Counted from the first letter of the stretch, positions 1 through 8,574 are shown. The stretch is DNA of 14,125 bases from an uncultured Lachnospiraceae bacterium (GCA_905193085.1 CAJJNI010000044.1:1-14125), one strand, 5' to 3'. Numbers and translations are program-made. The notes: generated from the letters alone by a model not told the origin.

Positions 1-1
1 A

Positions 2-637
2 GTTCTGAAAATGGAATTTCTTTATGGTATGACAAATCTCTTGGTAATTGAAGATTGTAGACAATATAGGGAATTTATTCAAAATATAATTAAGTCGATA
101 GATGAAGATGATGATAAAAATATTTTATCAGATGAAGATTTAATTTTAAATAAATCTAAAACTATAAATGTAGTAACAACAGTATTTGACTTTGATTATA
201 ACAATAAAAAGATTCAAAAAGCTGTTTCAGATGAATTATACAAGATTGCCATGAACGAAGAGCATTATGGAAAAAGTATGGAGCTGCTTAATGAGATAGA
301 AAAATATTTATATGAATTAGAATGGAGATTAGATTATGATTTAAATATATCTTGTCCTGATTTTCATAATATAATAAAGACAGGAGTTAATGGTCTTATT
401 ATTCCTGATAGTATAATTGAAAAAATGCTCGGATACATAAGAATTACAGCAGTTTTGCTTAAAACAAAGATTATTATGCTTGTTGATGTTCAAAAATATT
501 TTACATACGAGGAGTGGAAGATAATTGAAGAAAAGGCAGCTGCAGAAGAAATAATTTTGTTTTGTATAGAAAACAGAGAAGTATTTGAAACTCAAAACAA
601 GATAATTATTGATAATGATGGTTGTAGAGTGGTATAA
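2..637 (+). CDS. csn2: CRISPR-associated protein Csn2 (5' end off the left edge)
   Basis: Csn2 is the adaptation subunit of type II-A CRISPR systems: a ring-shaped tetramer that binds DNA ends and works with Cas1-Cas2 and Cas9 in spacer capture. Seen here: the core start LLVIEDCRQY, matching the LLVIEN/LVLED strand near the N-terminus of the family; an acidic helical middle (DEDDDKN, ELYKIAMNEEHY); the family-like stretch KTKIIMLVDVQKYFTYEEW (a buried strand, then a helix); and a C-terminus IIIDNDGC. The first internal ATG is at 11, but known Csn2 proteins have about 15-20 residues before the LLVIED strand, only nine follow that ATG, and the frame is open to the edge. The true start is therefore probably outside the window. 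Position 59 bases before a CRISPR array supports the call. cas9-cas1-cas2 should lie just to the left. Csn2 sequences are very divergent, so the call rests on motif style, length and context together. Confidence 0.87.
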   Translation, partial: VLKMEFLYGMTNLLVIEDCRQYREFIQNIIKSIDEDDDKNILSDEDLILNKSKTINVVTTVFDFDYNNKKIQKAVSDELYKIAMNEEHYGKSMELLNEIEKYLYELEWRLDYDLNISCPDFHNIIKTGVNGLIIPDSIIEKMLGYIRITAVLLKTKIIMLVDVQKYFTYEEWKIIEEKAAAEEIILFCIENREVFETQNKIIIDNDGCRVV

Positions 638-638
638 T
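609..638 (+). promoter_or_regulatory. Probable promoter of the CRISPR precursor RNA
   Basis: TTGATA (609-614) and TATAAT (633-638) are 18 bases apart, and TGG directly before the -10 makes it an extended -10. The csn2 stop codon lies inside the -10 box. Transcription would start near 645, in the leader, and run into the array. A second TATAAT at 654-659 has no clear -35. The call is based on consensus only. Confidence 0.5.
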
Positions 639-696
639 TAAAGTGTATGATTTTATAATGTTTGTAGACATTTATTCTTGGATTTTGAAGTTTGAG
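639..696 (+). promoter_or_regulatory. CRISPR leader with leader-anchoring motif
   Basis: This is the non-coding stretch between csn2 and the first repeat. It ends in GTTTGAG (690-696) directly against the first repeat. In type II-A loci the last bases of the leader (ATTTGAG in streptococci) direct Cas1-Cas2 to insert new spacers at the first repeat. The motif here differs from that by one base and sits in the same place, so this is very likely the integration anchor. The polarity agrees with the degenerate repeat at the other end of the array. Confidence 0.6.
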
Positions 697-1194
697 GTTT
701 GAGAGTAGTGTAAAATCATATGTAGTTAAAACTTATTATAGTCCAGAAGCCAATGCGGAATAGTTTGAGAGTAGTGTAAAATCATATGTAGTTAAAACTT
801 TACAACTCCCGACAACCAATGCTTGACAGTTTGAGAGTAGTGTAAAATCATATGTAGTTAAAACAAAAAAAGGCAGCATTAGTGAAGAATGCCTGTTTGA
901 GAGTAGTGTAAAATCATATGTAGTTAAAACACCACCATATCATTATCAACAACGGAGGGTGTTTGAGAGTAGTGTAAAATCATATGTAGTTAAAACAATA
1001 ATCGACAGAAGCGGGGCTGAAGCTCTGTTTGAGAGTAGTGTAAAATCATATGTAGTTAAAACCAAACCAGGATGCAACTGCAGTTTCGTAGAGTTTGAGA
1101 GTAGTGTAAAATCATATGTAGTTAAAACCAACTTATACTATGATGGATATTTATTCAGGTTTGAGAGTAGTGTAAAATCATACCTGATAAATCT
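697..1194 (+). CRISPR. Type II-A CRISPR array, 8 repeats and 7 spacers
   Basis: Seven identical 36-bp repeats start at 697, 763, 829, 895, 961, 1027 and 1093. Each begins GTTTGAGAGTAGTGTAAAAT and ends TAGTTAAAAC. An eighth at 1159 matches only over its first 24 bases (1159-1182) and then diverges, as a leader-distal terminal repeat does. All seven spacers are exactly 30 bp: 733-762, 799-828, 865-894, 931-960, 997-1026, 1063-1092 and 1129-1158. The GTTT...AAAC ends, the 36/30 spacing and the neighbouring csn2 fit type II-A. Transcription is inferred to be left to right. No anti-repeat (tracrRNA) was found in the window. Open frames across the array on both strands are translations of the repeat, not genes. 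Confidence 0.98.
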
Positions 1195-1272
1195 ATTGAG
1201 GTAGTTTCTAACCAATTTTAATATACAAAAAAAGAATGTTATACTGGATATAACCTTCTATAAATATAAAAT

Positions 1273-1775
1273 ATGTTTTCAGGAAAGGAAAATACGAATT
1301 AAGAAAAAAGAAAAGAGTATAGAAAATGACATTGCAATTAATCAGAATGGGCAATCTGCAATGTTACAGAAAATTGTCAGACAGACATATGGAATAGTTA
1401 TTGTCGGAATAGTTTTTCTTATTGTTTTTCTGGGTATTAATTTATATTCAGAGCAGTGCAGAGGTGAGCAGTTAGAGAACACTGTTTATTTAAATAAGTA
1501 TGCTTGCGTTTATTATAATGTTTGCAGTATTTGTATGAAGAATATGTTGGTAAATTTGCTGCAATTAAAGAATCCATGGTTAAGATTATTGCAGATACAA
1601 AAAATACATTAACTACAATAAAAAATGCATCGGATGAAATTGATTCAGGTTCAGAACAGCTTGCAAATGCGGCTACAGATTTGGCTGAGGGTTGTACAAT
1701 ACAGGCTGAGAAAATTACAGAAGTATCACATGCAATTGATATATGGAAAAGATGATGGAAAAATTCAATATTTAA
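1273..1775 (+). pseudogene. Methyl-accepting chemotaxis protein remnant
   Basis: This is a decayed sensory transducer gene in pieces. A possible start at 1273 reads nine codons to a stop. The next frame then carries a basic N-terminus and one membrane segment (GIVIVGIVFLIVFLGINLY, about 1391-1447). A shift near 1520 leads to a second frame (about 1522-1742) with KNASDEIDSGSEQLANAATDLAEG and QAEKITEVSHAID, typical of the cytoplasmic coiled coil of chemotaxis receptors. A third frame from about 1743 gives MEKMMEKFNI and a stop at 1775, like the usual receptor C-terminus. An intact receptor is 500-700 residues. The ligand-binding domain, HAMP region and signalling hairpin tip are missing, so there are internal deletions as well as shifts. 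No clear ribosome site precedes 1273, so the left limit is uncertain. It is not expected to make a working receptor. Confidence 0.72.
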
Positions 1776-2088
1776 TTAAACTGTGTAAATAGTATAAAAT
1801 ATAATTGTGCGACGAAAGTATGTTCGGTGCTGATTGTTAAGTATAAAAGCAGATTATATACATAGTATGAATACCCCGATAGCAGTGTCAGAAGTTCTGT
1901 TACCGGGGGTTTTTTTGTTGTCATGCTTTCATACAGAGAGAAGTTGGTATGAGATTTTAACAGAATGTAATTTCTTCCATAAACTTTACAAAAAAATAAC
2001 ATAAAAAACAGATTAGTAAGACTGTGTTTTTACAAAAGTGTTTTACAATCAGTTGTGTAAAAAAGGTAAGGTATTTAAGGAGGAAAAT
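1776..2088. other. Intergenic stretch, no gene seen
   Basis: The segment between the receptor remnant and the large surface-protein gene contains the terminator at 1874-1916 and, to its right, about 170 AT-rich bases that must hold the promoter of the gene at 2089. TTTTACAA occurs twice near 2029-2048 and a TACAAT hexamer lies at 2044-2049, but no convincing -35 partner is present, so no promoter is assigned. Confidence 0.5.
1874..1916 (+). terminator. Intrinsic terminator
   Basis: CCCCG at 1874-1878 pairs with CGGGG in 1904-1908. The stem continues through TA/TA and CAG/CTG pairs with one mismatch and one G-T pair, around a loop of about 11 bases, and is followed by seven T. It would end transcription coming from the array and receptor remnant and insulate the surface-protein gene. 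Confidence 0.78.
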
Positions 2089-5000
2089 ATGAAGAAGGCA
2101 AAAAGAGTGGCTGTACTCGGTGTTGCAGTGGCATTGACAATCACAGGTAATGGTTTCAGCAATTTGAGATTTGTATCGGCAGATGGAAACGAAAATATTC
2201 TTTCACCGATAGTGATTACTGAAATTGTACCAAATACAGATAATCTTAACAAAATGGACGCATGGGAATGTTATGAAATAGCGAATATCAGCAATACAGA
2301 TGTAAATTTAAATAATTATAATATTGTTTATAATAATGGCTCAAAAGAAACTGTATGGGCTTCTGAGGGTGTTGATGTACTTCCGGCGGGAAAAACAATG
2401 CTCGTGTGGGTAAAAAATGGCTGTACTGACGATAAGAATATTGAAGATTTTAAAACATATTATAAAGAAAAGACAGGAGCCGAACTGCCATCAGATGGGT
2501 TAATTGCTACTGTAAGGTGTGATGGCATGGCAAATTCAGGAAGTCGTTCAATGGATATCCGTACTAAAACAGGCAAAACGCTTACAACTATTTCTTATAA
2601 TGCAGCAGATTCAGATAATGGAAAAATTGATGTAGATGAAGCTATAGAATTTGAGTATAGCAAGGATAAAGTGACAGCTGTCTATGACAAGACACCAACA
2701 CCATTTTCACTGTCAGAAAATAATGTAACAGGAACATTTGGTGCACCTGGAGTTGTTTTAAATCCAACAGTTGAAGTGGCAGGAGCAGCATCAGTTGTTT
2801 CTGGAAGCAGTGTTAAAATTTCAGTGGCAGAGTCAGATTTATCACTTGATAATATTGTAAATGCTAATATAAATATCGGAGATAAGTCATATCCAATGAC
2901 ATATGATACAGATGGAAATCTGACAGGTTTAATTTCTACAAATGAAGTGGAAAATGTTTTAAATGGAAAATTTACATATACAGTAACAATAACAGATGGT
3001 GTAAATGTGGCTGTTTCAGAAGCAAAAGAAGTGCGTATTTTAGCGGCCGATATTGACAGCAGCAAAGCACCTGAGCTTGTAATAACAGAAATTCTTCCAG
3101 ACAGTTCAAATGTAAATGGTGGAGATGCATATGAGTTTATAGAAATTTATAATAACAGTAACCGTGATATTGATTTGAAAGATTACAAACTTTATTATAA
3201 CTATCCATCTGACAACAGTGATGTAATATGGTGGGAAACTAATGAAAGCAAAATAATCAAGTCAGATGACACTTTTGTGTTCTGGGTAAAAAACGGTGCA
3301 AACGACAGTCTTACAAAAGAAGACTTTAATAATAAATTTGGAACAGATATTGATGATGACCATTTAATAGAAATCAGTTGTGGAGGAATGGCAAATGGAA
3401 GTGCGAGGGGACTTCAAATTACTACAAATGTAAAAGATGACATAGACTATGTATCTTACAATATGACAAGTGGTGTTGATGATACTACTCCGGATAAATC
3501 AATTACATACCAGAATCAGTTTGTTGACGGAAGTTTTAAGACAATAATGACATCAAACTGTTCAAATGCCACACCTGGAATTATAACAGATAAAGAAAAA
3601 CCTGACTATAAAGCACAGGTGAGCGTGCCTTCAAATAAGCCTGTTTTAACAGATGAAACTGCGCAGGAATTTAGTAACGCATCAGAAAATCTTACATTTA
3701 CGGTAAATGCTGTTTCTGATGAGACAACAATCAAGACTGTAAAACTTTATGTAAAATATAATGATAAAGCAGATTTTGAATGTTATAATCTTACCCGCAC
3801 AGATGAAAATAAATTTTTAAAATCAAAAAGTAATATAGACATTTTAAATAAGAAGAAATTTACATATTATTTTGAAGCAAGTGACGGTTTTAATACTGTA
3901 CAGACTGAGGAGAAAACAATTTTAAATACTGATATAGCAGCAGATGCAGAATTTAATATTGAAGATAATCAGAAAATTGCCGGAATTAGTAGTGTTATCG
4001 CTGCCGGAGACAAAATTATTATTGATGGCGAAGATGTAAGTGTCAAAGCGTCAAAGTCAATCAATGGCGTTGGAAAAATTGCTTTTGATGCTTCACAGAC
4101 CGATGTGTTTTTCAAAAATGCGTTGGCAATCGGAGATAAAGTTATAGGCATATTTAATGAAGGAACTTACGACCAGTGGAGAACATATGTTTATGATATA
4201 GATTCTTCTTTTTATGATTCAGATAGTAAAACTATAACGGTAGCCTTCCATGCAGGCAATAAAGCAAATGTTCTTGAGCATGACATAGAAAATAATGACG
4301 ATTTTATACTTAAAAACATCCGTATGGTAATGCCTGATGGGGAGACATTATATCCGGTTTCATACGGTGCAAAAAAGGGTCTTGGTGCCGTTGAACATGA
4401 CGGTCTTGATAATCAGCCTGCAATAGATGTAACATCAGCTATTACATCACAGGAAAAAGAAATTCAGATGGGTGATGGCACAAGCAAATATGAAATACTT
4501 TATGTGACATTTAATGTGCCTGAAAGTGAATTTAATGCAGTGCGTTATTTATGGAATACTAATGATACAACTGATGGCGCCCATATAATTTCAAATGGGG
4601 TAAACAGCATAAGTGTAAGTGTTGATAATACCGCACCTGAAATAATTTCAAATATTGAAGATGGTAAAGTATATCATAATGGAACAATTGAAGTGACAGC
4701 TAATGATGAAGGTGATGGCAAGGACGGAAATACATTAGTAACGGCAAAACTTGATGGCTCTGAAATAGAGCTACCATATGAGTACAGCGCATTAACAATG
4801 ATTCCTGGTGAGCATACACTGGAAATTACCGCAACTGATGAAATGGGTAATACTGCAACGAAAGAAATTACATTTAAAACACCAAAAGAATCTGCCGATA
4901 TTGAGACGGATGTTTATCCTGCAAACGGCTCAGAGGTAAGTAAGACTCCGACATTCAGCATAACACCTACAGATGAAGACGGAGATGAAATGACAGTAAC

Positions 5001-7077
5001 ATTTATGCGAGGTGAGCATTATGAGTTATCTGATACAGATAAAATAAAAACAGCGGACGGTGTAAGTGATACCTCAGGAAAGAATGACAATTTATTTGAA
5101 AGTAATTCCGGTGATGGTTTTCCGTATGAAACATTTGACATAACATTAGATGATGGCATAGATAAAGATACAGTTATCCAGGCTAAATGGTCAGGAACAA
5201 GTAATAATGAAAAAACATTTATGTATGCATACAATACCCTGACAAATGAATGGGATAAACTTGATGCTGTCAAAACAACAGATGAAGATAAACAGACAAT
5301 GACTCTTATTGGAGAAGTTAAAGTTGAAAATCATTTGTCTGACGGAAAAGTTAAAATTATGGTTCAAAACGGTGAAGGATATACTCCGACACAGTATTCA
5401 CCTACGACAGAGGCGGCAGTAAATGTTGATGAAACTTCAAGAGATAATTATTCATTTACATTTGCTGTAGAAAGCGATACACAGTACTATAACGAAGAAT
5501 ATGAAGGAAATCCAAACAAAGATGTAGATGGCAAATATCAGTATCAGTTAGACATTCATAACTGGGTACTTAATAACAGAAAGCGAATGAATATTCAGTA
5601 TATGTTCCATGATGGAGATATAATTGATGATGAGCCGCTTATAGATGAATGGAAACTTGCAGACAGCGCATATAAAATGTTAGATGATGCAAACATGCCA
5701 TACGGTGTTCTTGCCGGAAATCATGATGTCGGTCATCTGAGCGGAGATTATTCAAATTATGGTACATATTTTGGAGAAAACCGTTATGTAAATAATCCGT
5801 GGTACGGTGGAAGTTATAAAAATAATCGTGGCCATTACGATTTGATTACGGTTGATGGTATTGATTTTATTATGGTTTATACAGGCTGGGGCATGGGTGA
5901 TGAAGAAATAAACTGGATTAATAGTGTCCTTGCACAGTATCCTGAAAGAAAAGCAATATTAAACTTCCACGAATATCTGCTAGCAAGAGGTGGACTTGGA
6001 GAAGAACCACAGCGCATTTACGATGAAGTAATTTCAAAAAATGAAAATGTATGCATGGTATTATCCGGTCATTATCACAATGCATACACAAGAATTGATG
6101 AATTTAATAATTCAGACGGAAGTACAAGAAAAGTCTACAGTATGTTATTTGACTATCAGGGACTGCCTGAAGGTGGACTTGGCTATATGCGTATGCTGCA
6201 TTTTGATACAAAAAATCAGAAAATGATAGTAAGAACATATTCACCTTCATTAAATGACTATGATGCAGCAGAATCTAAAATCACAAATGCAGGAAATCAG
6301 TTTGTAGTACCAAATGCAAGTATCAATGGAGAAGAAAATTTTGAAATTTCATTCTCAGATTTAGGAATAACACAGAAAACAAAAGTATTAGAAACAGCAT
6401 CATTTGATGTTGATGTGTTTGGAACACAGGTAATTGGAACAGTAAATAATGTCGCAAGTGGAAGCAAGGCAGAATTTACATGGAAAGATGTTCCGGAAGG
6501 AAAAATCGGCTGGTATGCAAAAGTAACAGATGCCAATGGCGGATTAAGCAGAACAGGAATACAATATGTGACAGTAACAAATTCACCATTGCCAACTGAA
6601 AGCGCAAGTCCGGAACCAACATCAAGCGCAAGCCCGGTTCCGACATCAAGCGCAAGCCCGGCACCAACAGAAAGTGCGAGTGAAAGCCCAAGTGTAAGTC
6701 CGGTGCCAACAAACAGTGCCACACCGGGAGAATACGGAAGTTTTGCACCAACAAATAGTGCCACACCGGAAGAAAACGGAAGTTTTGCACCGTCAAACAG
6801 TGCCACACCGAATGAAAGTGCGAACCCTGAGTCAACAAACAGTGCCACACCGAATGAAAGTGTGAGTCCGGCACCATCAAACAGTGATGCACCTGGAAAG
6901 AGTGCAAGTCATGCTCCTGTAAATAATTCAACACAAAATAATGATGTATCATCGCAGTCTGAAAAGACCAGTCCTAAAACAGCTGATATGTCAAAAACTA
7001 CAATACCATTGGCAGTAATGGCGGCAGCAGTGCTTGCGTTTGCGGGAGCATTTTTCAAGAAGAAACCTGAAAAATAA
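2089..7077 (+). CDS. Large secreted surface protein: lamin-tail domains plus calcineurin-like phosphoesterase
   Basis: A 1662-residue exported protein. The start at 2089 is chosen because AAGGAGG (2077-2083) sits six bases upstream and a signal peptide follows (MKKAKRVAVLGVAVALTI, cleavage probably near VSADG); the in-frame ATG at 2038 lacks a ribosome site. Domains: lamin-tail-like repeats at about 38-200 (ITEIVPN) and 325-500 (VITEILPD, AYEFIEIYNNS); Ig-like modules at about 520-620 and 840-930; phosphoesterase at about 1120-1420. All metal-site motifs are present: D1130 in SDTQ, GDIIDD 1176-1181, GNHD 1210-1213, H1294 and GHYH 1327-1330. A Ser/Pro/Thr stalk (1502-1610) leads to SPKTAD (1628-1633), a hydrophobic segment and the tail KKKPEK, resembling a sortase signal with A in place of G. 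It is likely a cell-surface phosphoesterase acting on a nucleotide, phospholipid, teichoic or other phosphoester; the substrate cannot be read from the sequence. It is apparently monocistronic, with terminators on both sides. Confidence 0.93.
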   Translation: MKKAKRVAVLGVAVALTITGNGFSNLRFVSADGNENILSPIVITEIVPNTDNLNKMDAWECYEIANISNTDVNLNNYNIVYNNGSKETVWASEGVDVLPAGKTMLVWVKNGCTDDKNIEDFKTYYKEKTGAELPSDGLIATVRCDGMANSGSRSMDIRTKTGKTLTTISYNAADSDNGKIDVDEAIEFEYSKDKVTAVYDKTPTPFSLSENNVTGTFGAPGVVLNPTVEVAGAASVVSGSSVKISVAESDLSLDNIVNANINIGDKSYPMTYDTDGNLTGLISTNEVENVLNGKFTYTVTITDGVNVAVSEAKEVRILAADIDSSKAPELVITEILPDSSNVNGGDAYEFIEIYNNSNRDIDLKDYKLYYNYPSDNSDVIWWETNESKIIKSDDTFVFWVKNGANDSLTKEDFNNKFGTDIDDDHLIEISCGGMANGSARGLQITTNVKDDIDYVSYNMTSGVDDTTPDKSITYQNQFVDGSFKTIMTSNCSNATPGIITDKEKPDYKAQVSVPSNKPVLTDETAQEFSNASENLTFTVNAVSDETTIKTVKLYVKYNDKADFECYNLTRTDENKFLKSKSNIDILNKKKFTYYFEASDGFNTVQTEEKTILNTDIAADAEFNIEDNQKIAGISSVIAAGDKIIIDGEDVSVKASKSINGVGKIAFDASQTDVFFKNALAIGDKVIGIFNEGTYDQWRTYVYDIDSSFYDSDSKTITVAFHAGNKANVLEHDIENNDDFILKNIRMVMPDGETLYPVSYGAKKGLGAVEHDGLDNQPAIDVTSAITSQEKEIQMGDGTSKYEILYVTFNVPESEFNAVRYLWNTNDTTDGAHIISNGVNSISVSVDNTAPEIISNIEDGKVYHNGTIEVTANDEGDGKDGNTLVTAKLDGSEIELPYEYSALTMIPGEHTLEITATDEMGNTATKEITFKTPKESADIETDVYPANGSEVSKTPTFSITPTDEDGDEMTVTFMRGEHYELSDTDKIKTADGVSDTSGKNDNLFESNSGDGFPYETFDITLDDGIDKDTVIQAKWSGTSNNEKTFMYAYNTLTNEWDKLDAVKTTDEDKQTMTLIGEVKVENHLSDGKVKIMVQNGEGYTPTQYSPTTEAAVNVDETSRDNYSFTFAVESDTQYYNEEYEGNPNKDVDGKYQYQLDIHNWVLNNRKRMNIQYMFHDGDIIDDEPLIDEWKLADSAYKMLDDANMPYGVLAGNHDVGHLSGDYSNYGTYFGENRYVNNPWYGGSYKNNRGHYDLITVDGIDFIMVYTGWGMGDEEINWINSVLAQYPERKAILNFHEYLLARGGLGEEPQRIYDEVISKNENVCMVLSGHYHNAYTRIDEFNNSDGSTRKVYSMLFDYQGLPEGGLGYMRMLHFDTKNQKMIVRTYSPSLNDYDAAESKITNAGNQFVVPNASINGEENFEISFSDLGITQKTKVLETASFDVDVFGTQVIGTVNNVASGSKAEFTWKDVPEGKIGWYAKVTDANGGLSRTGIQYVTVTNSPLPTESASPEPTSSASPVPTSSASPAPTESASESPSVSPVPTNSATPGEYGSFAPTNSATPEENGSFAPSNSATPNESANPESTNSATPNESVSPAPSNSDAPGKSASHAPVNNSTQNNDVSSQSEKTSPKTADMSKTTIPLAVMAAAVLAFAGAFFKKKPEK
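6592..6918 (+). repeat. In-frame repeats coding the Ser/Pro/Thr stalk
   Basis: There are two repeat families in the 3' end of the surface-protein gene. First come four 24-bp units (6592-6687) coding PTESASPE, PTSSASPV, PTSSASPA and PTESASES. After a short link come five 42-bp units (6709-6918) coding 14-residue blocks that begin TNSATP or SNSATP (the last is SNSDAP). The first two 42-bp units are nearly identical in DNA. The encoded segment is an extended wall-spanning stalk. Copy number is a likely point of strain variation. Confidence 0.88.
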
Positions 7078-7163
7078 AACAGACAAAATAAGTAACAAAT
7101 GAGTCAGGTCTATATAAAGTCTGATTCATATAAAAAATTGTAAAACAATTGGTTTACATAAAA

Positions 7164-7220
7164 ATACCGGCCTCCAATCGTTAGATTTTTTGTCTGACTT
7201 TTGGGAGTCGGTATATTTTT
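7164..7220. terminator. Bidirectional terminator between convergent genes
   Basis: A 14-bp stem pairs 7164-7177 (ATACCGGCCTCCAA) with 7201-7214 (TTGGGAGTCGGTAT), with two G-T pairs and one mismatch. ATTTTT follows on the plus strand and TATTTTTATG on the minus strand. It can end both the plus-strand surface-protein gene and the minus-strand dehydrogenase gene. Confidence 0.78.
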
Positions 7221-7260
7221 AATGATATTTGTGTTCTGTTAAATGTAAAATAAATCAGTT

Positions 7261-8376
7261 TTATTTACCTGATATTTTTTTCCCCGCCTTATCAGTGTCA
7301 ATCATTGCCTGAATAAAGCGTTCTTTTGTAGGATTTCCCGGTACATATGTCCATTCAACTACACTTGCTGCCTTGTCAGCTATTTTTGTCAAATCTTCTT
7401 TTGATATTTCAAGTTCATCTAATGTAACAGGAAGACCAATGCTTTTATTGAATTTCATTATGCGGTCACGTTCTTCAAATTGCTCATCGTAAGTTAATAG
7501 ACACAAAACACCAAATGCAACAATTTCACCATGAAGATGTCTCTCGCACTGAGGGAGTGTTGATGCACCATAGTATACACAGTGTGCAAGTGAACTGTTG
7601 TAATAATAATTATCTTTAGGGTCAGGCTGGTTTTCGTGTGTTGCAAAATTTGAAACTATACCTGTAGAAATAATTATATCTAAAGCGACTTGTTCAAGAG
7701 CAAAATCTGGCTCGCCCTTTTTGCATGATTCAAGTGCTTTTGAACCATATTCAATAAGTGGAGTTGTGCACACTTTAGAAATGCATTGTCCCATGAGTGG
7801 GGTGTGATAAATAAATTTTTCACGACTTGCAAAGAGAACCTCACATTCTTTTGAAAGGGCATCGCCTATGCCGGCCCATAGAAGATTTTGTGGTGAATCT
7901 GCAATAATTTTAGTATTTACAAATGTATGATATGATGGTCCATGCATATAGTAATATTCTTTAAATGAACCATCAGGGTTATAAATAACTGATATTGCAG
8001 TACATGCAGCACAGTTAGAAGCTAGTGTCGGGAAAGTAAAGAATGGTTTGTCTAACATGTCGGCCAGTGTTTTTACTGTATCACATGCGCGGCCACCGCC
8101 AACACCAAAAAGCATGTCTGCCTGCTCAATAATTTTATTTTTCTTAAGCATTTCAACATTTTCATAATTTGAATCGCCGCCATACCAGATATAATCTAAA
8201 ATCTCAACATTTGAATCCTTAATAGCATTATCCAATTCGGGTTTTGCTTTCTGCATAGCGGTTTTTCCACCTATTACAACTGCCTTTGTTCCATATTTTC
8301 TTGTAACATAAGGTATTTGTTTGTAGCAATCTGTTCCTACGCTATAGCTTGGTAAAAATACATTGTAACTTAACAT
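7261..8376 (-). CDS. Iron-type alcohol dehydrogenase family oxidoreductase (GldA/HcxA-like)
   Basis: A 371-residue NAD(P)-dependent, metal-containing dehydrogenase of the glycerol dehydrogenase branch of group III alcohol dehydrogenases. Visible: the nucleotide-binding glycine loop GVGGGRACDT (91-100), the TLASNCAACTAISVIYNPDG block (117-136), and metal ligands matching those of GldA: D172 (GIGDALSK), H265 (SSLAHCVYYG) and H282 (RHLHGE). The TxASNCAAxTxxSVxYN pattern recalls E. coli HcxA (YbdH, a hydroxycarboxylate dehydrogenase) as much as GldA, so the substrate (glycerol, another polyol or a 2-oxo acid) is open. The length is normal for the family. The ATG at 8374-8376 is preceded by an AGAGG site. 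It stands alone, converges on the surface-protein gene across a shared terminator and diverges from the hydrolase-like gene. The protein is cytoplasmic, with no signal peptide. Confidence 0.92.
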   Translation of the reverse strand: MLSYNVFLPSYSVGTDCYKQIPYVTRKYGTKAVVIGGKTAMQKAKPELDNAIKDSNVEILDYIWYGGDSNYENVEMLKKNKIIEQADMLFGVGGGRACDTVKTLADMLDKPFFTFPTLASNCAACTAISVIYNPDGSFKEYYYMHGPSYHTFVNTKIIADSPQNLLWAGIGDALSKECEVLFASREKFIYHTPLMGQCISKVCTTPLIEYGSKALESCKKGEPDFALEQVALDIIISTGIVSNFATHENQPDPKDNYYYNSSLAHCVYYGASTLPQCERHLHGEIVAFGVLCLLTYDEQFEERDRIMKFNKSIGLPVTLDELEISKEDLTKIADKAASVVEWTYVPGNPTKERFIQAMIDTDKAGKKISGK

Positions 8377-8425
8377 TTTAATTGCCTCTTTTCCTGCCTT
8401 GATAGAATTATGATTTTATAATAAC

Positions 8426-8454
8426 AGAATACATCTTTAAATAAACAAATTCAA
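8426..8454 (-). promoter_or_regulatory. Possible promoter of the dehydrogenase gene
   Basis: On the minus strand, TTGAAT (8449-8454) and TATTCT (8426-8431) are 17 bases apart, about 50 bases before the start codon. The 8377-8574 gap is shared with the divergent hydrolase-like gene; no equally clear promoter was found for that side. Consensus match only. Confidence 0.4.
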
Positions 8455-8574
8455 TACCATGTATTAAATTATTTCCATAAAAAAATATTATAAAACATAT
8501 ATAGAAACTTTTATTAAGTTATATTTGAAAAGAAAGCAGCCGGATGTTAGAATTATCTGGAGGAGATGATAAAT

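Noticed and set aside
946..1204. Open frames on both strands across the CRISPR array
   Set aside because: They are translations of the repeat unit (recurring FESSVKSYVVKT and TTYDFTLLSN) and have no ribosome sites.
1199..1220. Short hairpin GGTAG/CTAACC after the array as a terminator
   Set aside because: The stem has only five pairs with a bulge, and the following tract is mixed A/T, not a T-run.
2038..2088. Upstream ATG extending the surface protein by 17 residues
   Set aside because: It has no ribosome site, and the added residues would bury the signal peptide; ATG 2089 has AAGGAGG at the right distance.
6297..6952. Long minus-strand open frames opposite the surface-protein stalk
   Set aside because: They are by-products of the repetitive Ser/Pro/Thr coding sequence, with recurring low-complexity translation and no start signals.
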